DNA of 30,823 bases, from contig DATJVY010000055.1 of assembly GCA_035501615.1 (NCBI GenBank), forward strand, positions 1-30,823. Reading direction: 5' to 3'. The position numbers and the translations under genes were made by a program. The stretch's first letter is position 1; every line of letters starts with the position of its first letter. The notes under the pieces are model-generated. The model did not search any database. It saw nothing but the letters and a program-made list of their open reading frames with translations, and had not been told where the DNA came from. Origin of the DNA: RPRB01 sp035501615. Its GTDB lineage: Bacteria > Myxococcota > Myxococcia > Myxococcales > Myxococcaceae. Positions 1-6,466 of the stretch are shown piece after piece.

Positions 1-130
1 CACGTGGGCTCTCGTCGCCCGCACGTCGCCGGAACGAGGCTTCACTGCTCGTGTCCCAGCCTGCGCCGACTGGGACCCGCAACACGTCAGGGGAGGCCAG
101 CCCCGGCTCGGGGCGCTGCAGAGGTTTCGG
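1..130. other. Leading non-coding stretch
   Basis: I see no convincing gene in these bases. They lie upstream of the LuxR-type regulator and probably hold its promoter, but I recognise no clear -35/-10 pair. A GAGG at 121-124 is the likely ribosome binding site for the GTG start at 131. A gene ending left of the window cannot be excluded. Confidence 0.4.
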
Positions 131-970
131 GTGAGCGATTCATCGGCACGGCTGGAGGAGGGTTCGACATCGACGGCGGACGAGGAAGGAAGGCCCCGCG
201 CGCTCCGCACGCCCGAGGCGATGGAGCTGGTGAGCGAGATCACCCGGCTGGCGCTCTCGTGCGATTGCCGCGCCCGCTTCCGCTCCGACGCCCTGCTGGC
301 GATCGGCGTTCACGTTCCCTTCAGCCGTGGGACCTGGGTCGAGGCGCCACCCTTCGGTGAGCTCCGGACCGAGATCTCCCGAGGGCGTGGCCGGAGTCCG
401 GAGAGGGGCGGGGCGCTTCCGCCGGGGCTGCTCTGCCTGGAGCTCAAGCGATTCGGAACGCTGCGAGCGAGGCTCGTGCTCGAGCGCGAGGACCGAGCCT
501 TCTCGGCCGACGAGGTCCGGACCCTCGCGGGGCTTCTGCCCGTCCTGATCCTCGCCGACGAGGGGACGGGAATGGCGAGCTCCGGGCCGGCACGCGCCCT
601 CAGTCCCCGCGAGTCCGAGATCGTGGAGTACGTCCGGCTCGGCTACACCAACGCGCAGATCGCGCTGGCCACGGGGCGGTCGGTGGCGGCAGTGCGAAAC
701 CTCCTGGTCCGCATCTTCGACAAGACGGGCGTTCGTTCCCGCGCCCAGCTCGTCGGTGGGCAGGTGACGACCAAGGGCCTCACCCGGCGCGAGAGCGAGG
801 TCGTTCAACACCTGCGCGGTGGGCTCACCAACCGGGAGATCGGCCGCGTCCTCGGGATCTCGATCAACACGGTGCGGAACACCCTGGCGCGGCTGTTCGA
901 GAAGGTCGGTGTCTCGACGCGATCCGAGCTGATGGGCACGCTCGCCGATCAGGAATCGTCGGCGGCCTGA
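131..970 (+). CDS. Transcriptional regulator with two tandem LuxR-type HTH domains
   Basis: A 279-residue protein with two consecutive LuxR/GerE-type DNA-binding domains. The first covers about residues 157-209 (starts LSPRESEIVEYV, then GYTNAQIA and VAAVRNLLVRIFDKTGV). The second covers about 217-270 (LTRRESEVVQHL, GLTNREIGRVLGIS, NTVRNTLARLFEKVGV). The N-terminal 150 residues resemble no domain I can name; they may be a degenerate sensory (GAF-like) module, which is a guess. There is no receiver domain, so phosphorylation control is not evident. The GTG start is preceded by GAGG six bases upstream. LuxR regulators usually carry one HTH and dimerise, so two in one chain could let a monomer contact both half-sites; that is inference. 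The target is unknown. The next gene on the same strand is a TonB receptor 444 bases away. Confidence 0.85.
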   Translation: MSDSSARLEEGSTSTADEEGRPRALRTPEAMELVSEITRLALSCDCRARFRSDALLAIGVHVPFSRGTWVEAPPFGELRTEISRGRGRSPERGGALPPGLLCLELKRFGTLRARLVLEREDRAFSADEVRTLAGLLPVLILADEGTGMASSGPARALSPRESEIVEYVRLGYTNAQIALATGRSVAAVRNLLVRIFDKTGVRSRAQLVGGQVTTKGLTRRESEVVQHLRGGLTNREIGRVLGISINTVRNTLARLFEKVGVSTRSELMGTLADQESSAA

Positions 971-1145
971 CGCCGAGCGGGGTCGCCGTGGTCGTCCCCA
1001 CCGAGGAGTCGGCAGGCCGAAGCCGGGCGAGTGCACCGCGGTCGTCCCCGCTCGAGAGTCCTCGGCGGCCTGAGTCCCAGCGGGTCGCCTGCGTCGTCCC
1101 GGCTTGAGACTCGTCGGCGGCTCGAAGCCGAGAGGGGTCGCCCTC
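958..1145. repeat. Degenerate tandem repeat, about four units of ~51 bp
   Basis: Four imperfect units begin near 958, 1008, 1060 and 1111. Each opens with a variant of GTCGGCGGCCTGA or GTCGGCGGCTCGA, runs through a GCGGGTCGCC-like core, and in three units ends with CGTCCC plus a GA-rich tail. The first unit overlaps the last codons and the stop of the upstream regulator. The alignment was made by eye and the units differ at many positions. Function unknown. Confidence 0.5.
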
Positions 1146-1414
1146 GCCCTTCCTCGTGCGCGCCGCAGCCTCGCGCCCCGCCCGGGTCGAGAGCCCCGGC
1201 CCATCTGGATGGTGCGGACGTTCTACGTCGGAGCGATTCGACGATGGTGCCCGAGTCAGGCGGGCGCAGCCCGAGCACCGTCGAGCTCGCGCACGGACGA
1301 GGGGCGCGCGGACCGAACCGACCCCGTACCACCACGCGTACCGGTCGGTCGGACCAAGGAAAGCGTGGGCGTCGCTCCGCTATCCCACTTCCTTCCAACG
1401 GAGGAGGGAAGTTC
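971..1414. other. Intergenic gap upstream of the TonB receptor
   Basis: The first part is the ~51-bp degenerate repeat. The rest (about 1146-1400) has no coding pattern I trust, although a frame stays open upstream of the receptor start. It presumably contains the receptor promoter and leader. A strong GAGGAGGG at 1401-1408 marks its ribosome binding site. Confidence 0.45.
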
Positions 1415-4400
1415 GTGAGATCGAATCGCTTGGGAAGGGTCGGCCCGCCCCTGCTGCTGGCGGCCGTGCTGCTCCCCTCGATGGTGCTGGCCCAGGCGTC
1501 CAGCTCGGTGCTGACCGGAAACGTGGTCGACGCGCAGAGCCACGCTCCGGTAGCAGACGTGGTGGTGACGGCGACCTCGCCGAATCTGCAAGGCGAGCAG
1601 ATCGTGGTCACCGACTCCAGCGGCCTGTACCGCATCCCGCAGCTCCCTCCGGGGACGTACGCCCTCCGGTTCGAGAAGGAGTCCTACCGGCCCTACGTCC
1701 GTGCCGGCATCGAGGTCGAGGCGGATCGAACGCTCCGGCTCAACGTCGAGCTGCTCCCGGAGTCGATCAACAGCGAGGTCATCACCGTCGTCGGATCCGC
1801 TCCGGTGGTGGACGTCGGCTCGAGCACCGTCGGAGCCACCCTCAACCAGGACTTCATCCGCAACTACGCCCTGGCCCGCGCGGGAGGCGTCGGCGGAGCG
1901 ACCCGTTCCTTCGACTCCATCGCAGCCGCGGCGCCCCAGGCCGCGGTCGATCTCTACGGGATCTCGATCAGCGGGGCCACCTCGCCCGAGAACTCGTACC
2001 TGATCGATGGGCTCAACGTGAACAACCCCGCGTACGGAGTGCTCGGGACTCCGCTCACGGTCGAGTTCCTGGACGAGGTGAACGTCATCACCGGCGGCTA
2101 CATGCCCGAGTACGGCCGGACCACCGGCGGTGCGGTGAGCGGTGTCACCAAGTCGGGCGGCAACGAGTTCCACGGAAGCATCTGGGGCACCTTCACCCCC
2201 GGCGCCCTTCAGGGCACTCCGCAGACCGTGAGCACCGCCGGAGCCGTGGTCGCCGGGACCCTCAACCTCCACAACATCGGAGACTTCGGAGCGACGCTCG
2301 GTGGGTACATCGTCAAGGACAAGCTCTGGTTCTTTGCCGGGATCATGCCGAGCTTCACCCGGTACTCGTACGACCGTCAGTTCTACATCGAGAATCCGGG
2401 GCAGACGGACTCGCAGGGAAACCAGGCGTACTCGCTCATCCCGAACAGCGACCAGCGCCGGTTCGCCGACGAGAGGTCGATCCAGTTCATCGGGAAGCTG
2501 ACCTATCTCATCAGTCCGGATCATCGGTTGAGCGTCACCGTCACCGGGACTCCGACCAGCGGCGGCAGCGACTCGGCCTTCGCCCTTCGCTTGCCGGGAG
2601 CTCTCCAGGCCCGCGCTCCGTTCCCGGTCAGCGGCTGGACCAGCAGCACCTTCAACGCGAACCACTACCTGACCAACGACACGTCCTACGACGTCAACGC
2701 CGAGCTGAACAGCGGCTTCCTGGACAAGAAGCTGCTCCTCGACGTGCGGCTGGGCTGGCACCACCAAATCGACGAGGGCGCGCCTGGCGACGGGAGCGGC
2801 TTCGACAACATCCACAACCTCAAGACGCTCGCCGGAATCCCCTCGCTCCTGCCGCTCTACGTCAGCAACGTCCTCGACTTCGAGGATCAGGTCCCGGCGA
2901 GCGTGCGTCAGGCCTGCGGCACGGGCGATCGCACCACCAAGTGCCAGACCAGCTGGGCCAGCTACGGCGGGCCAAACTTCATCGAGCGCCAGCTCCTCGA
3001 CTCGTTCCAGGGCAAGGCCACGCTCACCTATCTCGCGACGGCGCTCGGCCATCACGTCATCAAGGGCGGGGTCGAGGGGAGCATCTCCTACTACGACCAT
3101 CTCAAGACCTACGGGGGTGGAGCCGCTTACTTCGACTTCGGGCCCGGAGCGGTTGGTGCGGGCAACGCACTCGGAGTCGAGGAGGCGCGCCGCTTCGGGT
3201 ACCTCTCGGACATCGATACCCCAGCGGGGGATGGCATCCTCACGGTGAAGAGCAAGTCGGTGATCATCGGCGGCTTCGTCCAGGACAGCTGGAGCATCCT
3301 GGACAAGGTCACCCTGAATCTCGGTCTCCGGTGGGACGGTCAGTACATCTACGACAAGGACGGGCTGCTCGGCCTGAAGCTGGGGAACGAGTGGTCCCCG
3401 CGGATTGGGTTCGTGTGGGATCCCACTCAGCAGGGGCGGGCGAAGGTCTTCGCCAACTACGGGCGGTACTACGAAGCCGTGCCGCTGGACATCGCTGACC
3501 GCGCCCTGTCCGGGGAGAGCCAGATCATCGGCGTCCACGATTGCGACCCTCGGGTCGTCGGCGTGGTCGGCTGTGATGCAACGACGATCGACCGGTCCAC
3601 GCACATTGCCTGGCCGAGCGTGAAGTGGCGGAACGTCGCCGTGGACAAGACCGCGGTGGACCCCAACCTCCAGCCCACGGCCAACGACGAGATCGTGGCC
3701 GGTGGGGAATACGAGGTGGTCCCCAACGGGCGTCTCGGCCTCTCGTACACCTACCGAAATCTGGTCCGCACGATCGAGGACATGTCGGCAGACAACGGGA
3801 ACACCTACTTCGTCGGCAACCCGGGAGAGGGCATCGCCACCTCCTTCCCGAAGGCGTCGCGCACCTACCACGCGGTCACCGTGCAGTTCACGAAGAGCTT
3901 CAGCGACCTGTGGCAGGCCCAGGTCAGCTACACCTGGTCGCAGCTGCGAGGGAACTACGAGGGCCTGTTCGTCAACAACACTGGCCAGCTCGATCCCAAC
4001 ATCAACGCCACGTTCGACCTGGCGCAGCTGCTCGTGAATCAGACCGGACCGTTGTCGGGCGACATCACCCACACCGTCAAGGTCTATGCCTCGAAGGAGT
4101 TCGTGATCCTGCCGGTGCTGAGCCTCTCCTTCGGCCTGACCTATACCGGGGCCTCCGGACCTCCCATCAGCTACACCGGCCCCTCCAACGAAACGGGATA
4201 CGGACCGGGGAACGTCTTCATCCTCGAGCGCGGACAGGGCGGACGGCTCCCCTGGGTCCACAGTGTCGATGCCCGCATTGCGGTGAACTATCGCTTCAGC
4301 AAGGACAGCGTCTTCTCGATCGGCGTCGACGGCTTCAACCTCTTCAACTTCCAGAATCCGATCCGGGTCGACGAGGAGTACGTGACCCTGCCCTCGCTCA

Positions 4401-4651
4401 CGGGCGGAGGTCGCGATCCCGGACCGATCGTCAGCGGACAGCAGGGCAGCATTCCGGCCCCTTACGGCGTCAACGGAAGCCTGCCCCGCGGCGGGGTGGT
4501 CGTCGGCCCGAATGGGCCCGAGCTGAAGACGGTCATCCTCCCCGACCCCGACCAGCACCCCCAGACCTACGCCATCAACCCGAACTGGGGCCGGCCCACG
4601 CAGTACCAGGCGGTGCGCAGCTTCCGGTTCACCGCTCGCTTCACGTTCTGA
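1415..4651 (+). CDS. TonB-dependent outer-membrane receptor, Oar-like, with carboxypeptidase-regulatory-like domain
   Basis: A 1078-residue outer-membrane protein. GTG at 1415 is chosen because GAGGAGGG lies just upstream and the next 28 residues form a signal peptide (RSNRLGRVG, hydrophobic PPLLLAAVLLPSMV, then LAQA). Residues about 30-116 look like a carboxypeptidase-regulatory-like beta-sandwich (GNVVDAQSHAPVADVVV, SSGLYRIPQLPPGTYAL). EVITVVGSAP at 121-130 could act as a TonB box. A plug follows (SYLIDGLNVNNPAYG, VNVITGGYMPEYGRTTGG), then a long barrel ending in phenylalanine (RFTARFTF), as expected for BAM-assembled proteins. This architecture matches the Oar-like receptors abundant in Myxococcota and Bacteroidota. 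The ligand cannot be told from the sequence; large complex substrates or secreted proteins are known for relatives. A lipoprotein gene follows after 14 bases. Confidence 0.9.
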   Translation: MRSNRLGRVGPPLLLAAVLLPSMVLAQASSSVLTGNVVDAQSHAPVADVVVTATSPNLQGEQIVVTDSSGLYRIPQLPPGTYALRFEKESYRPYVRAGIEVEADRTLRLNVELLPESINSEVITVVGSAPVVDVGSSTVGATLNQDFIRNYALARAGGVGGATRSFDSIAAAAPQAAVDLYGISISGATSPENSYLIDGLNVNNPAYGVLGTPLTVEFLDEVNVITGGYMPEYGRTTGGAVSGVTKSGGNEFHGSIWGTFTPGALQGTPQTVSTAGAVVAGTLNLHNIGDFGATLGGYIVKDKLWFFAGIMPSFTRYSYDRQFYIENPGQTDSQGNQAYSLIPNSDQRRFADERSIQFIGKLTYLISPDHRLSVTVTGTPTSGGSDSAFALRLPGALQARAPFPVSGWTSSTFNANHYLTNDTSYDVNAELNSGFLDKKLLLDVRLGWHHQIDEGAPGDGSGFDNIHNLKTLAGIPSLLPLYVSNVLDFEDQVPASVRQACGTGDRTTKCQTSWASYGGPNFIERQLLDSFQGKATLTYLATALGHHVIKGGVEGSISYYDHLKTYGGGAAYFDFGPGAVGAGNALGVEEARRFGYLSDIDTPAGDGILTVKSKSVIIGGFVQDSWSILDKVTLNLGLRWDGQYIYDKDGLLGLKLGNEWSPRIGFVWDPTQQGRAKVFANYGRYYEAVPLDIADRALSGESQIIGVHDCDPRVVGVVGCDATTIDRSTHIAWPSVKWRNVAVDKTAVDPNLQPTANDEIVAGGEYEVVPNGRLGLSYTYRNLVRTIEDMSADNGNTYFVGNPGEGIATSFPKASRTYHAVTVQFTKSFSDLWQAQVSYTWSQLRGNYEGLFVNNTGQLDPNINATFDLAQLLVNQTGPLSGDITHTVKVYASKEFVILPVLSLSFGLTYTGASGPPISYTGPSNETGYGPGNVFILERGQGGRLPWVHSVDARIAVNYRFSKDSVFSIGVDGFNLFNFQNPIRVDEEYVTLPSLTGGGRDPGPIVSGQQGSIPAPYGVNGSLPRGGVVVGPNGPELKTVILPDPDQHPQTYAINPNWGRPTQYQAVRSFRFTARFTF

Positions 4652-4665
4652 GGACCGACGACGCC

Positions 4666-5409
4666 ATGCTCAACCGCTCTTTGATGTTGTTCCCTCTATT
4701 CGCCGTGCTCGGTGGGTGCGGCGGCGACGTGAATACGACCTGTCTCGTGCAGCGTGCCAGCCTCGGGGGTTACCTCTTCCTGATGGACCGGACCGGTGCG
4801 GTCACGGGCGGGGCTGGATGTGACGACACGGTGCTCCCTCCACGGATGGCGGACAACCTCCGGTTCGACAAGCTCGGGGCGGAGCAGCTGGAGGTGGTGT
4901 TCCGGGCGCAGTCCCTGCTCCCGGTCGACGCGGACGGGAACGTGGCGTTCCCGGCCGACACGGCGGACGTGGGACGGGGAGAGATCGGTGCCTCGCCGGA
5001 TGCTCAGGGAATCTGCACGGTGTCCAGCTTCACCACGGCCCACGCCACGGCGGCCCAGGACGGGACGCCACCGGCGACGCCGAAATCGGTGACGCTCTCC
5101 AACACGCGGTTCCTCAGCGCGCCTGCGTACCAGGGCTCGCAGGCGGAGACCGATGCGACGTACACGGTGGGCGCGTGCAGCGCGTCGTACCACGGGCTGT
5201 TGCTCACCCCGATCGCGACCTGCGCGTCGGACGCCGACTGCAACCCCTTCGCCGATCCGGCGAACGGCCGGGCCGCAGGCTCGGGGGTCAATCCGTTCTA
5301 CCCGGTGAGCTGCAACATGGACGTCGGCGCGCTCTACGGCGAGGACCCGGGCACCGGTATCTGCTGGTTCACGGGAACGACCTTCCCTCAGATCCAGGCC
5401 CAGCCATAA
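4666..5409 (+). CDS. Cysteine-rich lipoprotein paired with the TonB receptor
   Basis: A 247-residue protein of no family I recognise. The N-terminus is a lipoprotein signal: MLNRSLMLFPLFAVLGGC, with Cys18 as the predicted lipidated residue. The mature part holds about ten more cysteines, several in paired contexts (ASDADCNPF, PVSCNMD, GICWF), suggesting disulfide-stabilised extracytoplasmic structure. It starts 14 bases after the receptor stop. A GAGGA overlapping the receptor TGA serves as ribosome binding site, so the two genes are probably co-transcribed. By analogy with receptor-lipoprotein pairs it may be a surface or periplasmic partner in ligand capture; that is inference from position only. 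Inner versus outer membrane sorting is not certain. Confidence 0.75.
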   Translation: MLNRSLMLFPLFAVLGGCGGDVNTTCLVQRASLGGYLFLMDRTGAVTGGAGCDDTVLPPRMADNLRFDKLGAEQLEVVFRAQSLLPVDADGNVAFPADTADVGRGEIGASPDAQGICTVSSFTTAHATAAQDGTPPATPKSVTLSNTRFLSAPAYQGSQAETDATYTVGACSASYHGLLLTPIATCASDADCNPFADPANGRAAGSGVNPFYPVSCNMDVGALYGEDPGTGICWFTGTTFPQIQAQP

Positions 5410-5453
5410 CGGGCGCCCCCCGCGCGGAGGCGCACGCCTCGAGGTGCCCCCTC

Positions 5454-5475
5454 GAGGTGCCAGACACCTCGTTAC
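5454..5475 (-). repeat. REP palindrome, GTTAC flank present
   Basis: GAGGTG, loop CCAGA, CACCTC, then GTTAC on the plus strand. The strand given is the one reading GTAAC followed by the hairpin. It lies 44 bases after the lipoprotein stop and might also act as a transcript-end hairpin. Confidence 0.85.
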
Positions 5476-5518
5476 AAACGCCGTTCCGAGGTGCTGTCGT
5501 CGGGGGCCGGTGCGTCTC

Positions 5519-5536
5519 GAGGTGCGAGACACCTCG
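5519..5536 (-). repeat. Degenerate REP palindrome
   Basis: GAGGTG, loop CGAGA, CACCTCG. Both stem arms survive but the GTTACG flank is replaced by GCCCGG, so this is a decayed or truncated copy. Confidence 0.6.
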
Positions 5537-5572
5537 GCCCGGTCCCGGAGGCCCGCTGGCGCCGGCCGTCAC

Positions 5573-5602
5573 GAGGTGCCCGTCACGACACCTCGTGACA
5601 CG
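5573..5602 (-). repeat. Degenerate REP palindrome with expanded centre
   Basis: GAGGTG and CACCTC arms are separated by a longer centre (CCCGTCACGA). The flank reads GTGACACG instead of GTTACG. It is probably a rearranged copy of the same family. Confidence 0.5.
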
Positions 5603-5644
5603 CGGATTCGCGAAATCCGGTGATTCTTCCGTGGGTTGGCGACC

Positions 5645-5667
5645 GAGGTGCCAGACACCTCGTTACG
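5645..5667 (-). repeat. REP palindrome, full copy
   Basis: A perfect match to the window consensus: GAGGTG, CCAGA, CACCTC, GTTACG. It lies about 70 bases upstream of the ABC ATPase start. Confidence 0.9.
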
Positions 5668-5737
5668 GACGCGAGACCGGCGGACGACGCTCCGGGGCGC
5701 TTCGGCGGGGCTCTGTGGTACGAGCCCCCCGGCGAGG

Positions 5738-6466
5738 ATGATCGAGGCCCGCGGACTCACCAAGCGCTTCGGCGAGATCGTCGCGGCCTCCGACGTGACC
5801 TTCAGCGTCGGCCGCGGCGAGGTAGTGGGCCTCCTCGGCCCCAACGGCGCGGGAAAGACCACCGTCCTTCGCATGCTCGCCGGCGTCCTCACCCCCACCG
5901 CGGGTGACGTCCGCATCGCCGGACACGGCACCGAGGGCGAGGCGTTCGAGCTCAAGCGCTCGCTCGGATTCCTCACCGGCGACACCGCCCTCTATCAGCG
6001 CCTCACGCCCCGCGAGGTGCTCCGGTACTTCGGCCGGCTGCACGAGATTCCGGAGCCCGCCCTCGCCCCCCGCGTCGACGCCCTCGTCCGTCGCTTCCGG
6101 CTGTCCGAGTTCGCCGACCGACCCTGCGGAAAGCTCTCCGCCGGCCAGAAGCAGCGAGCCAACATCGCCCGCGCGTTCGTCCACGACCCCCCGGCGCTCA
6201 TCCTCGACGAGCCCACCACCGCGCTCGACGTGGTCACCGGCCGCTTCCTCCTGGAGGCATTCCGCGAGGCCCGCGCCGCCGGCAAGGCCATCCTCTTCAG
6301 CACCCACGTCCTCGGGGACGCCGAAGCCCTCTGCGACCGGGTGGTTCTCCTCCATCGCGGAGAGGTGCTCGATCAGGGCACCGTCGAGGAGGTCTGCGCG
6401 CGCGCCGGGGCACGGACCCTCACCGACGCCTTCCTGGCCCGCGTGGGTGACGAGGTGGCGGCGTGA
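5738..6466 (+). CDS. ABC transporter ATP-binding protein, NatA-like
   Basis: A 242-residue nucleotide-binding subunit that would power the permease encoded next to it. Walker A is at residues 34-42 (GPNGAGKTT), the signature LSAGQKQR at 133-140, Walker B LILDEP at 154-159, and the switch histidine H190 in FSTHVLGDAE. The start at ATG 5738 gives the usual MIEARGLTKRFG beginning; longer versions would read through a REP palindrome and are rejected. The stop overlaps the next gene's GTG by 4 bases (GTGA), so translation is coupled. The closest functional class is NatA/CcmA-type exporters paired with ABC-2 permeases. The substrate (sodium in NatAB, drugs or peptides in others) cannot be determined from sequence. 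Confidence 0.92.
   Translation: MIEARGLTKRFGEIVAASDVTFSVGRGEVVGLLGPNGAGKTTVLRMLAGVLTPTAGDVRIAGHGTEGEAFELKRSLGFLTGDTALYQRLTPREVLRYFGRLHEIPEPALAPRVDALVRRFRLSEFADRPCGKLSAGQKQRANIARAFVHDPPALILDEPTTALDVVTGRFLLEAFREARAAGKAILFSTHVLGDAEALCDRVVLLHRGEVLDQGTVEEVCARAGARTLTDAFLARVGDEVAA

Larger units (their letters stand above)
5410..5737. other. Intergenic region filled with REP copies and fragments
   Basis: This gap between the lipoprotein gene and the ABC transporter consists largely of REP-like palindromes in various states of decay. Two copies are good (5454 and 5645) and two degenerate (5519 and 5573). Lone GAGGTGCC half-elements also occur. A frame upstream of the ABC gene stays open through the last copy, but that extension is not coding. 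Confidence 0.7.

Noticed and set aside
1031..1414. Longer TonB receptor start upstream of 1415
   Set aside because: The extension lacks family similarity and would bury the signal peptide. A strong ribosome binding site sits directly before 1415.
1256..4558. Very long open frame (1100 codons) on the minus strand
   Set aside because: It is the antisense of the TonB receptor, whose signal peptide, plug and terminal phenylalanine are clear. Long antisense frames are expected at this GC content.
5636..5737. N-terminal extension of the ABC ATPase starting at ATG 5636
   Set aside because: It would translate a REP palindrome (EVPDTSLR) that recurs elsewhere as non-coding DNA. The family sequence starts at 5738.
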